Of a DNA stretch of 64,000 bases, positions 29,384 to 37,247 are shown in pieces. Under the pieces are notes generated by a model. That model was not told where the DNA came from. It worked only from the letters and a program-made list of their open reading frames with translations, and searched no databases. The stretch's first letter is position 1. The number at the start of each line of letters is the position of its first letter. This DNA is from Shewanella aestuarii. Its GTDB lineage: Bacteria > Pseudomonadota > Gammaproteobacteria > Enterobacterales > Shewanellaceae. A program made the translations under genes and the position numbers. The stretch covers positions 2,662,501-2,726,500 of the forward strand of contig NZ_CP050313.1 of assembly GCF_011765625.1 (NCBI RefSeq). Direction: 5' to 3'.

Positions 29384-30550
29384 ATGGCTCATATTCGCAT
29401 ACGTCCAAACGGGCGCATTCAGTTCGACATGCATCTTTATGGCTGCCGCTTTCGTGAAGGCACCAAAATGATGGCCACGCCTAAAAACTTAGCCCAAGCC
29501 AAAACCATACTCAAAAAAATGAATGCTGAAATCGATTTGGGCAGCTTTCAATATCGTGACTATTTTCCGAAAAGCAAAAAAGTCTCTCAATTTGAAATGC
29601 TGCAACGTGAAAAGCATCCAGATCGTGAATACCCATTTTTCAACGACTTTGCAAATCAATGGTTTGCTCGCAAAAAAGGCACCTGGAAAAACAGTTACAC
29701 TGATACCATCCGCAACATACTAGACAAATACCTTATCCCTGAATTCGGTAATACCTTGGTCAATGAAATCACCCTATCGCAAATTGATTACTATCGTCAG
29801 GACTTAATGGAAATAATGAAAGATAATGAACAACGTCAGCTATCCAATCGTCGTATTAATAGCTTGCTTTGGCCATTAATTTCAATCCTCAGCTTAGCTG
29901 CGGAAGAGTTTAAATTTGAATACCCACTGAGGCGATACAAGGCACTCAAAGAAGAAAAAGCGGAATCAAACCCCATGACTATCAAAGAGGTCAAAGTATT
30001 TCTTTCTCAAGTTGCGCCTGAATGGAAAGATTATTTCATCATTCGATTTTGGACAGGCATGCGAAGTTGTGAGGTGCATGGCCTTGATTGGTGTCATATT
30101 GATTTTGCACATCGCTTAATTCGTATTCGTCAAAACTGGGTCAATGGTGAGGTCTGTGATGTAAAAACCCCAAAATCCAGACGCGATCTAAAAATGTGTG
30201 ACACGGTTTATGACGCCTTTAAACGCCTTTATGACTCATCCGATGCTGGAACTGGCTTTATATTTACAGGTAAGCATGGTTTGCCACTGGATACCCATTT
30301 TGTCAGTAAAAAAATATGGTACCCAACATTAATCAAAGCCGGCTTGAAACGTCGACGCGCTTATGAAACTCGCCATACTGCAGCGGTGCTGCATATCGCA
30401 GCATTAGAAAACCCAATCTATATTTCTCAAATGCTGGGTCACAGTGATACTCGTTTATTATTTGATGTGTATGCACCCTATGTGGCTAACGCTGCACGAA
30501 ATGATGGTAATGCCTTTGACCAACTAATGCGTAATGAGAAGTTAATCTGA
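29384..30550 (+). CDS. Phage-type tyrosine integrase
   Basis: A 388-residue site-specific integrase. The N-terminal arm-binding domain (MAHIRIRPNGRIQFDMHLYG, DUF3596-like) is followed by a core-binding SAM-like region (about 90-190). The catalytic domain has WTGMRSCEVHGL (R), AYETRHTAAVLH (box II with R; Tyr in the His position, as in many integrases), QMLGHSD (H) and DVYAPYV (nucleophile Y). ATG at 29384 is chosen because GGAGG lies six bases upstream; the ATG at 29372 lies inside that site. All catalytic positions look intact. It probably serves a second element distinct from the upstream operon, or an element nested in it. Confidence 0.9.
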   Translation: MAHIRIRPNGRIQFDMHLYGCRFREGTKMMATPKNLAQAKTILKKMNAEIDLGSFQYRDYFPKSKKVSQFEMLQREKHPDREYPFFNDFANQWFARKKGTWKNSYTDTIRNILDKYLIPEFGNTLVNEITLSQIDYYRQDLMEIMKDNEQRQLSNRRINSLLWPLISILSLAAEEFKFEYPLRRYKALKEEKAESNPMTIKEVKVFLSQVAPEWKDYFIIRFWTGMRSCEVHGLDWCHIDFAHRLIRIRQNWVNGEVCDVKTPKSRRDLKMCDTVYDAFKRLYDSSDAGTGFIFTGKHGLPLDTHFVSKKIWYPTLIKAGLKRRRAYETRHTAAVLHIAALENPIYISQMLGHSDTRLLFDVYAPYVANAARNDGNAFDQLMRNEKLI

Positions 30551-30980
30551 AAGTGATTTCTTATAGAATAACGTCAAATTTTGTTAAGTCACATGATGTC
30601 ATATTTTTCACTCTGGAATATTAACAATATTTCATACTGAATAAAGATACGGTGACTTGCTAATCAAAATTCGATACTAATCTTAGCTAACTGACAGGAT
30701 TTACTCCTTTGCCTCTCGGTGACCCATATCATTCACCATTTTGCCCATTAGCGTATGCTCAATGGGCTTTTTTTAGCTCGCAAGCACGTCAACCACTCCA
30801 CCATTTTCTAAATACAGCCCAAATACAGCCAAAATATAGAGCAAATAGTTTGCCCGAAGATACTGCCGAAATCCAACTGACCTACTCTCAAAGTTTCACA
30901 CCCAACATCTCGTATACCTATTGACTACACACAAAAACCATTTAGACTGTGTATTAAATAGATATACAGAGGATAATGTC
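30551..30980. other. Region between integrase and GNAT toxin module
   Basis: About 430 bases. It holds the terminator at 30743-30775 and, at its right end, the promoter region of the DUF1778/GNAT pair. A frame of 71 codons across the terminator shows no protein-like pattern and was left out. No tRNA gene or obvious attachment repeat was seen. Confidence 0.5.
30743..30775 (+). terminator. Rho-independent terminator
   Basis: GCCCATT and AATGGGC form a 7-bp stem with a 10-base loop, followed by a run of eight T. It fits the end of the integrase transcript or the remnant of a host gene terminator at the element boundary. Confidence 0.8.
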
Positions 30981-31247
30981 ATGGCTACGAAAACAGCGCC
31001 AATCAACATGAGAGTATTACCATCGGTAAGAGACATTATCGATGCAGCTGCAAGCTTAAAAAAAGTCGATAGAACCGTGTTCATTCAGCAAGCAGCACTC
31101 AATGAAGCGCATAGCATACTGGCCGAGCAGCGGGATTTTGCTCTAGAAGCAAAGGCTTTTGAAGCGTTTGATCAAGAACTTCGTGCAGAACCACAGCCCC
31201 TTAAGGGCATGAAAGATCTGTTTAAAAGGAAAGCGCCTTGGGAATAA
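30981..31247 (+). CDS. DUF1778 (TacA-like) antitoxin
   Basis: An 88-residue ribbon-helix-helix antitoxin of the DUF1778 family: INMRVLPSVRDIIDAAASL, then KKVDRTVFIQQAALNEAHSI. A C-terminal tail (EPQPLKGMKDLFKRKAPWE) is the usual toxin-wrapping segment. The ATG at 30981 follows CAGAGGATAATGTC. An in-frame upstream GTG/ATG region lacks family similarity, so the shorter form is preferred. It overlaps the acetyltransferase gene by 10 bases. It would autoregulate with the toxin by binding upstream DNA. Confidence 0.88.
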   Translation: MATKTAPINMRVLPSVRDIIDAAASLKKVDRTVFIQQAALNEAHSILAEQRDFALEAKAFEAFDQELRAEPQPLKGMKDLFKRKAPWE

Positions 31248-31744
31248 GTGCACCAACCCTATTAACTGATGAGCACCAGATTGACACCTTTCAATGTGGC
31301 ATCGCAGAACTCGATACTTGGTTAAGAAAACAGGCGTTAAAGAGTCAAAAGCGGGGAACCGCGAGAGTGTATGTGGTCAATGACACTGACTCCCATCAAG
31401 TGGTTGGGTATTATGCCATTGCCATGGGATCAGTTTCCAGAGAGCATGCATTCAGTTCATTAAGAAGAAATAGCCCTGAACCCATTCCCATGGTGATTCT
31501 AGCTAGGCTTGGGGTGGATAAAGCCTATCAAGGTCAAGGCATTGCAGCCGGTCTTTTAAAAGATTGTATCATTCGCTCAGTGCAAGCGATGAACGCTGTC
31601 TGTGGAGCAGGAATCTTAGTCCATGCTATTGATAATAGTGCGCAAATATTCTACAAGAAATTTGGCTTCAAAGAATCAACGTTTGATCCTTTAGTACTCA
31701 TGGCAAGGATCTGCGATATCGAAAAATCATCGTCTATCGGGTGA
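31238..31744 (+). CDS. GNAT acetyltransferase toxin (TacT/AtaT-like)
   Basis: A 168-residue GNAT protein of the type paired with DUF1778. Known members acetylate aminoacyl-tRNA and block translation. Visible are the N-terminal strand with FQCGIAELDTWLRKQALK, the acetyl-CoA loop (ARLGVDKAYQGQGIAAGLL, pattern Q/R-x-x-G-x-G/A), and the catalytic tyrosine in IFYKKFGFKES. The length is typical. Coupling with the antitoxin gene by overlap supports a functional pair. Confidence 0.9.
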   Translation: MGISAPTLLTDEHQIDTFQCGIAELDTWLRKQALKSQKRGTARVYVVNDTDSHQVVGYYAIAMGSVSREHAFSSLRRNSPEPIPMVILARLGVDKAYQGQGIAAGLLKDCIIRSVQAMNAVCGAGILVHAIDNSAQIFYKKFGFKESTFDPLVLMARICDIEKSSSIG

Positions 31745-31800
31745 GATGACAGATCCCCTTTCACAAGAAAAGCCGCCAATATTATTATCAGGTACCCACT

Positions 31801-31863
31801 GACTTCTCCCCGCTGAGCTGTAATAGCTCTCAGAATCCACTTGCTTTAGCTGGGGAAGAAGTC
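31801..31863 (-). repeat. Dispersed hairpin repeat, copy 2
   Basis: Bounded by GACTTCTCCCC and GGGGAAGAAGTC, which pair into a long stem. The inner part is the reverse complement of 18276-18335. It lies between the GNAT toxin and Fic genes, which converge, and may also act as a terminator. Confidence 0.6.
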
Positions 31864-31885
31864 AACGACTCTAATTTAAATATGC

Positions 31886-33424
31886 TTAAACTGGCATGGT
31901 TTTATGTATGAACTTAGCAAATGGAATAACGTTACCATCAATCGATGCTTGTTCTAATCCATCAAGGTAGGTTGTGCGTTCTGTAACGGGTACTACTACC
32001 CAATTATAACCACCTAGCAGAAACATAAAATTCATCAAAAATCGACTCGTCCTGCCATTTCCATCCGGGAAGGGATGAATATAACCCAAAAAGAAATGCC
32101 CAAGTACAGCTTTAATTGCAAAATTAGGTTCATTCACAATGAGATCTTTTAAGGCTGCCATGCAGTCCACAAGGTGCTCACTCTGTGGTGGCATATGCCT
32201 TGATGTTCTGATCATGATTGGGCCTTTACGATAGCCAGCTAAATCTTGATCTTTAATGATGCCGGCACTAACACAAGGCTTAAATAACGATGTATATATC
32301 TGCGTGATGCTGACATCAAGCAAATAGGCAAGATCCAAATTAGTGGCACCTTCATCATGCGCCTCTTTAATCAACCCACGTAGCGCTTGAAACGCTTCAT
32401 AGTAGCCTCTTGCAGCCAGTGCGTCCTTTTGTTGTTTGTCCGATTCAATTTGATTGATATCCCACTTTCCGCTCGCGACACGATTAATCAGATCTTCCGT
32501 AACAACATACCCTTCAATTGATAGAGAGTGATAAGCATCAGAAACGTATACCTTATCCACAGAATCAAGTAAATCATCAAGTGATCGTTGAAAAAAATCA
32601 AAAACAACATGGTCGTTAAATATTGCTTCAACATCGCCACGGAGCTTTTGCCAAAGTAATTTTACACGTACTGCTGCCGCTGATTCTTGACGTTTATTAC
32701 CAATCTTAACCACTGGTATTTCAAATGGATTCTCACCTTTAAGCGGACCTAAACCAACAGCATCAATCATACTTGTCAGATTTCGAGAATCAGCTTTACG
32801 CCCAATTTCTAGGTAGGCTCCAACCAAGCGGTTAGCCGATTGAACATTTTTAGTAATAAGCAAACTACTTGCCACAGTATTAACATCAGATTGACCGAGT
32901 GCAATTTGTACGGCCAGCGGGTTTGAACGATATATACTTGGTGCCAGACCTGCGAGTGCAAACTCTAGCTTTAGAACCTGCACGCCATTAAGTTCCATAA
33001 TTTCACTCGGCTTTTCTGAGGTTTTAATGACCATCAAACTCATATCATTCGGTAAAAGAATGTTCCTTGTCTTTCCTTGACTAGTAAACACGACCAATTG
33101 TCTTGGCAAAGAATTGTTGGCAGTGTGGATATCTATAGAAGCCTCGGGATTTAGCCAGTAGTCATCACCGTATGACTCATTTAAATATTGTCCAATAAAC
33201 TGCCAAATTGATTGATACCATAAAGCGGATTCTCCTGTTTTCACCACTGAGACGTCGGCGTCGAACAGGTACCATCCACGAATAATTGGTTTTAGATAAC
33301 CTTCTCTGACCAAAAGCGTTCGCGACGTTGGTTTAAGGTTCCGACTATTGACGATATTTCCAGCTCTTATCATCGCCGCTTCTCTAAGTGCATCCACTAA
33401 TTTTGCATTACCAGTCTTTGCCAT
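31886..33424 (-). CDS. Fic-domain protein with AbiEi-like N-terminus
   Basis: A 512-residue protein. The N-terminal half looks like an AbiEi/COG5340-type antitoxin: a winged helix (ALREAAMIRAGNIVNSRNL, LLVREGYLKPIIRGWYLF), then a domain with IDIHTANNSLPRQLVVF. The C-terminal half is Fic, usually a nucleotidyl transferase acting on target proteins (AMPylation). The active motif HPFPDGNGR spans residues 450-458. A class II self-inhibitory motif, S-x-x-x-E-G, lies at S300-E304-G305 (SLSIEG), so activity is probably off by default. The fusion of DNA-binding and toxin-like parts suggests a self-regulated module. Three 23-bp-spaced repeats lie just upstream of the start. No separate antitoxin gene is adjacent. 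Confidence 0.88.
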   Translation of the reverse strand: MAKTGNAKLVDALREAAMIRAGNIVNSRNLKPTSRTLLVREGYLKPIIRGWYLFDADVSVVKTGESALWYQSIWQFIGQYLNESYGDDYWLNPEASIDIHTANNSLPRQLVVFTSQGKTRNILLPNDMSLMVIKTSEKPSEIMELNGVQVLKLEFALAGLAPSIYRSNPLAVQIALGQSDVNTVASSLLITKNVQSANRLVGAYLEIGRKADSRNLTSMIDAVGLGPLKGENPFEIPVVKIGNKRQESAAAVRVKLLWQKLRGDVEAIFNDHVVFDFFQRSLDDLLDSVDKVYVSDAYHSLSIEGYVVTEDLINRVASGKWDINQIESDKQQKDALAARGYYEAFQALRGLIKEAHDEGATNLDLAYLLDVSITQIYTSLFKPCVSAGIIKDQDLAGYRKGPIMIRTSRHMPPQSEHLVDCMAALKDLIVNEPNFAIKAVLGHFFLGYIHPFPDGNGRTSRFLMNFMFLLGGYNWVVVPVTERTTYLDGLEQASIDGNVIPFAKFIHKTMPV

Positions 33425-33467
33425 GCCTGAATACTTCTTATAAATAGTTTTATTTGATACATTAAAA

Positions 33468-33526
33468 ACTTGTTTTTACGAAATTGAAATACTTGTTTTT
33501 ACGGAATTAAAATACTTTTTTTTACA
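33468..33526 (-). promoter_or_regulatory. Three direct repeats (iterons) upstream of the AbiEi-Fic gene
   Basis: ACTTGTTTTTACG occurs at 33468-33480 and 33491-33503, with a degenerate ACTTTTTTTTACA at 33514-33526, at an exact 23-bp period. They lie 44-102 bases upstream of the start codon, where the promoter should be. They are likely binding sites for the winged-helix N-terminus of the encoded protein or another repressor. Confidence 0.6.
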
Positions 33527-33622
33527 TATTTACACAAGTTACTTTTATGAATCAGTATCCTCTGAAATATTTAAAGCGTCTTCTAATTCTACACCCAAAT
33601 AGCGGATGGTATTATCTAACTT

Positions 33623-33656
33623 GACTTCTCCCCAGCTTAAGCAAGGGGGAGAAGTC
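33623..33656 (+). repeat. Dispersed hairpin repeat, copy 3 (short form)
   Basis: GACTTCTCCCC and GGGGGAGAAGTC form an 11-bp stem around AGCTTAAGCAA. It is an internally deleted version of the repeats at 18276-18335 and 31801-31863. It sits just before the TnpB-like remnant, so it may be the left end of that element. Confidence 0.6.
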
Positions 33657-33676
33657 AAAAACTCAAGTGACCAAAA

Positions 33677-34790
33677 ATGCATAAACTCAACAATTCGAAA
33701 ATATATCCAAGAGAAAGTTTAGTTTATCGATTCATCCCCGCGACTTTCGCTTCGCTCGGATCATGGGGTTTTCTCGACAGATTCGATAAAGCCTACGGCG
33801 TGACGGATGGATCCATTCAGTCTTACACCACGGCTAACAAGAACGCTTGTTGCTTTACCAATCATCTGGATGCGCATTCAACTCAGAAGATAGCCACACG
33901 CGCTTTTGAGGCGTTTGCTAAATGGCGCTATGGCAATGGCGGCAAGCCTCGCTTTAAGTCCTGGAAACGCGGTATTCGCTCTGCCGAAGGCAAGGCAAAA
34001 AGCTGTCTTCGCGTGCTGTTAGGAAACGATAAGAAGCCGACGCGCTTTACCTGGAATGGACTGGAAATGCCGTTGGTGCTGAGCGATAAGGACAATCACG
34101 GCTTTGAGGCGGCTGCTCTTACTCTAATTGAAAAAGGGCAATGGAAATTCTCCCGCGTTGTTACGCGCAAAGCACATGGCAAGACCAAGGTTTATGTGCA
34201 GATTGTGATGGCTGGCAATGCGTTTGTTAAGGCGAAAAACCTTGAAAAGCGTAAAGCCGCCAAGGGCAAGCGAGTTGGACTCGATATCGGTCCATCAACC
34301 ATTGCGGCGGTATCGCTGCAAAATGCACTACTCTCGCCGCTCTTTGGTGACAATTGGTGCGTCTGCACCAGGTCAATTAATCGCAACACTTAAACATAAA
34401 GCTGAAAATGCTGATGGACAGTTGATTGAGATTAACACATGGAAAGCCAGGCTGAGTCAGTACGATCATGTACTGGACAGCTACACCAAAAAATCTCTCA
34501 ATGAGCGCACGCACAAAGTCGGCGGTAAAGACGATGATATCGTTCAACGCGATCTTTATTCGGCGTATTTGGCCATGTGTATTGATGAGAAAAAACACCT
34601 TGTATCACGAACTGATGCCATTGAGCATTGGTCAAGTGTCAGACACTCACTTGAAGCTGCGGTGATACAGGCGATTGAAATGGCAAGTTGTCGGGCTATG
34701 CCCGCATCCTTGGGACTAAAGGAACTGAGTTCCGTCCCGGCGTTTTTCAAGAGAGCCGTTCGCGCTAAAATTATCTGCGGGGAGGCTTGA
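33677..34790 (+). pseudogene. TnpB-like (IS200/IS605/IS1341-type) remnant with internal deletion and frame change
   Basis: The first frame (33677-34393) codes typical TnpB N-terminal patterns (ATRAFEAFAKW, GKPRFKSWKRG) and the first RuvC aspartate motif GLDIGPSTIAAVS. Shortly after, near 34350, homology jumps to another frame. That frame carries the C-terminal part (APGQLIATLKHKAENADGQL, QRDLYSAYLAM). The segment between, including the RuvC-II glutamate, is missing. The C-terminal part has no zinc-finger cysteines (KLSQ-type segment followed by SLNERTHKVGG). The first 40 codons do not look like TnpB and share sequence with 36911-36970. The region is visibly richer in G+C than its neighbours. 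Inactive. Confidence 0.7.
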
Positions 34791-34875
34791 GTGTGCGCTT
34801 GTCGAACACTCAAGAGAGCCGCCAAGAACCCTCGCCTGTGGCAGCGTAGCTGCTTAGGGCGGGGAGTGTCAGAAA

Positions 34876-35337
34876 TTATAGAATCCTAGTTGTCACACCA
34901 ATTGTGATTGGCACTATCCCCACCTTAAGGGCAAAAGGCTTAAACAATCTATCAAGAATATCTGTCTTAAAGCTACCACGGTCATTCTCAACGTCAGATA
35001 GAGTCTTGCGGGATACTTTAGCTAAGCTTGCGTACTCATCCTGCGTGAGCCCTAACACCTCAACTCTCAGGGCTTTAAGCGCTTGTCCTTGGGTTAACTC
35101 ACCATGAAGAAGCTTTTGTGCGATTGCAGAAATCGCTTTTTTACGCTGAACCGTGCTAACGCCCCTGGCTTGCTTTGATGCTCGTTTAGCACCTTGCTTT
35201 GTTTGAGCTTCTTCAACACCTCTAGTTTGATGAGGCTGCGACTTTTCCTTCTCAAGCTCGCTTCTTTGCTGGCGATTAGCTCTAAGACGGGCAATGGTTT
35301 CTTTGGCCGTTTCAGTAATAGTTGACTTATCACTCAT
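34876..35337 (-). CDS. hipB: HipB-like Xre-family antitoxin
   Basis: A 153-residue protein. The first 70 residues are charged and low in complexity (RQQRSELEKEKSQPH, GAKRASKQARG). A Cro/C1-type HTH follows at about 90-145 (LGLTQDEYASLAKVSRKTLSDVENDRGSFKTDILDRLF). The start is taken at the ATG at 35337, whose ATGA overlaps the hipA stop, giving coupling. An earlier in-frame ATG lies within hipA. It would bind DNA at the two palindromes before hipA and neutralise the kinase. The gene order is toxin first, the reverse of E. coli hipBA. Confidence 0.85.
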   Translation of the reverse strand: MSDKSTITETAKETIARLRANRQQRSELEKEKSQPHQTRGVEEAQTKQGAKRASKQARGVSTVQRKKAISAIAQKLLHGELTQGQALKALRVEVLGLTQDEYASLAKVSRKTLSDVENDRGSFKTDILDRLFKPFALKVGIVPITIGVTTRIL

Positions 35338-36671
35338 AGTAATCCCCAACGTGTTAGCTTGTCTTCGATGTAAGTAAAACCAATTGAAGGCATGTTAATA
35401 ATCTGCTTAGGCACACTCCGCGCAATTAAGCGTTGCTTCAAATCGAGGCATTGCTGAGCAGTCAGCTTTAATTCTGTCATTAGCTCTTTAGCAGGCACCA
35501 AATCAGCTAATGCCTCAGCGATGCCCGGAAAGTCATAGACACCGCCCACTTCTAGCGGCGCTTGCCATTTTGTGGTTCTGGCTACTCCTTCAGGATCAGC
35601 TTTCATGGGTGCAAAATCATAGATAGGCGCAAGCTTAATCCAACCATCCCCTCTAAGAAATGCTGTATTGCGCCCATGGTTATCACTGTTTCCAAATAGG
35701 ATATTGAGTAAGTCTCTCTGCACCCACTCAATCACAAACGCGCGCAAATCAAACTGATAGCCTTGCTCTATCACCATATAACTTTGAGTGATTTTGTCTA
35801 TCAGCGCTCTGATAGTTTGTTCGTGGTCTAGCGTAACGCCCGCACCTTTGCCAAGCATCGAATAGACAGATTCCATCGAATACCTTTGCTGGCCTCGCTC
35901 ATTGAAATACACATCAAACCGAGGCAGCCATAACGATGGGTAGGAATGGCCTTCTTCAAGCAGCATATTGGCTATTGGGATTGTCTCAAACCCCATCTCG
36001 GCCAACTCATGATAGAAGTGGTATTCAGCACGCAGGATATCGCAATCAATAGGTGAGCGAGAGCCTCGCGGATATTTCACCAAATAATAAAGGTCTTGGT
36101 TTTGTGGCTCGTCTTGATAACTATCAATCCAGATATTTTGTTCATCGTCGCAACGTAACAGCAGCTTTGGCGCTTCTCCACCTGCCCCAGTAGCACCGCC
36201 AGCGGCAGCACCTCGATGCTGTGCATAATCTAAGAAGTCAGACGCTCTATTTTTTACGTCCTCTACGGTGAACATCAGCTCATCTGAAATAGCCAAGCGC
36301 TCTGGTAATGATTCCTTTACCCGCAAATTGCCAATGGGCGCAATAGTGCCATATTTCAACAAGACAAAATTTTGCTCATCAACACTTAGATCAGCGATAT
36401 CAAGATACTTAAGCCAATAACGGCGGCTTGCACCACTAGGCATGATGTCATCAAGGAAGTGCAGCCATGCAGGGGTATCAAAAAATAAGCTGACAGGGTG
36501 GTTTATAGAAACTGCGTGAATGTCATCTTTACCTAACTCAGCTACAGCATAATCTTGCTCGTAATCTAGCGAGGTAAGTCGATAATTGCCTTGTTCGCTC
36601 TCTGGAAAAGAAAGCTGTGCAATATCTCTCCATTCGCCATTGATGAATGCTTGAATGGTCAAATGCTCCAT
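35334..36671 (-). CDS. hipA: HipA-family serine/threonine kinase toxin
   Basis: A 445-residue HipA-type kinase. Classical HipA phosphorylates glutamyl-tRNA synthetase and causes growth arrest. Motifs: a glycine-rich ATP loop region (GAAAGGATGAGGEAPKLLL), LYYLVKYPRG, catalytic SDNHGRN (D330, N335) and metal-binding YDFAP (D352). The five-residue spacing of Asp and Asn and the 22-residue spacing to the second Asp closely follow E. coli HipA (D309, N314, D332). The start is at the ATG at 36671, behind GGGAGCG. The frame extends further upstream, but that part lies inside an operator palindrome. All catalytic residues look intact. It is coupled to hipB downstream. Confidence 0.88.
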   Translation of the reverse strand: MEHLTIQAFINGEWRDIAQLSFPESEQGNYRLTSLDYEQDYAVAELGKDDIHAVSINHPVSLFFDTPAWLHFLDDIMPSGASRRYWLKYLDIADLSVDEQNFVLLKYGTIAPIGNLRVKESLPERLAISDELMFTVEDVKNRASDFLDYAQHRGAAAGGATGAGGEAPKLLLRCDDEQNIWIDSYQDEPQNQDLYYLVKYPRGSRSPIDCDILRAEYHFYHELAEMGFETIPIANMLLEEGHSYPSLWLPRFDVYFNERGQQRYSMESVYSMLGKGAGVTLDHEQTIRALIDKITQSYMVIEQGYQFDLRAFVIEWVQRDLLNILFGNSDNHGRNTAFLRGDGWIKLAPIYDFAPMKADPEGVARTTKWQAPLEVGGVYDFPGIAEALADLVPAKELMTELKLTAQQCLDLKQRLIARSVPKQIINMPSIGFTYIEDKLTRWGLL

Positions 36672-36688
36672 AATCGCTCCCGGACAAA

Positions 36689-36753
36689 TAATGAGTAATA
36701 CTTTACTCATTAAACCCAAAAAAGACCACTAATGAGTAACAAGTTACTCAAAT
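36689..36753 (-). promoter_or_regulatory. Paired hipAB operators
   Basis: Site 1 (36689-36712) has perfect 10-bp arms, TAATGAGTAA and TTACTCATTA, with a 4-base spacer. Site 2 (36730-36753) has TAATGAGTAA and TTACTCAAAT in the same format. Their centres are 41 bp apart, close to four helical turns. They lie 18-82 bases upstream of hipA. This format matches autoregulation by HipB dimers. Confidence 0.75.
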
Positions 36754-37145
36754 ACTACTTTAGAATAGAAAATATACAAAGCTTTTATGAGCAATAAGCT
36801 TGATTAATCAAGCAACAAGCCCTTAATCAATGTTTTAGCTGGCGGGTAAAGTGATGGGTAAAAGTAAAAACCACATCAAAAACATACGCTAACAGTTGAT
36901 TTAAAATGAAGTCCCCCGCGACATCGCTCCGCTCTGATCACGGGTGTTTATCCACAGATTCGATAAAAGTGAAACTACAACTTCTTTATACACTGAAAAA
37001 TGAAAATATAATTTCACTGACTCATTAAACGTTAAACGCAGATTTTTTCATGGCTTGCTCAGATCGGGTAAGTCATGCTTAGCCATATCACCAACAAAAG
37101 GGACTATATTCCCACTTTACCCAGATATTGTTTAAAACAATGCTT
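36754..37145. other. Intergenic region with TnpB-element fragment
   Basis: Roughly 390 bases between the hipAB operators and the Fic operator. It holds no gene. A 60-base block (36911-36970) is a diverged copy of 33733-33791. Shared landmarks are CCCCGCGAC, TCCGCTC or TTCGCTCGGATCA, and CAGATTCGATAAA. The rest is A+T-rich and featureless. Confidence 0.5.
36911..36970 (+). repeat. Diverged copy of the 5' end of the TnpB-like remnant
   Basis: Aligns with 33733-33791, sharing CCCCGCGAC near the start and CAGATTCGATAAA at the end, with scattered changes between. It shows that a second copy of the element, or its 5' end, once landed here. Confidence 0.5.
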
Positions 37146-37233
37146 TGATGTGAATAAAACCTTATTCACATCATGGGTTGAGTTGAATAAGGGCACTAAA
37201 TAAATCATAATCTGATTAGATGAATAAACTAAT
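37146..37233 (+). promoter_or_regulatory. Operator palindromes upstream of the DUF4172-Fic gene
   Basis: A perfect palindrome with 12-bp arms (TGATGTGAATAA and TTATTCACATCA, spacer AACC) spans 37146-37173. A second inverted pair, TGATTAG and CTAATCA, spans about 37211-37233. Both lie within 105 bases upstream of the start codon. The Fic protein has a C-terminal winged helix that could bind them. Confidence 0.65.
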
Positions 37234-37247
37234 CAAAGGGGCTAATT

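Noticed and set aside
30709..30924. 71-codon frame after the integrase
   Set aside because: It runs through a clear rho-independent terminator and has a composition unlike a protein.
34218..34790. Second TnpB-frame as an independent 190-residue gene
   Set aside because: Only its C-terminal part resembles TnpB, while its first 45 codons are the out-of-frame shadow of the first fragment, so it is one decayed gene.
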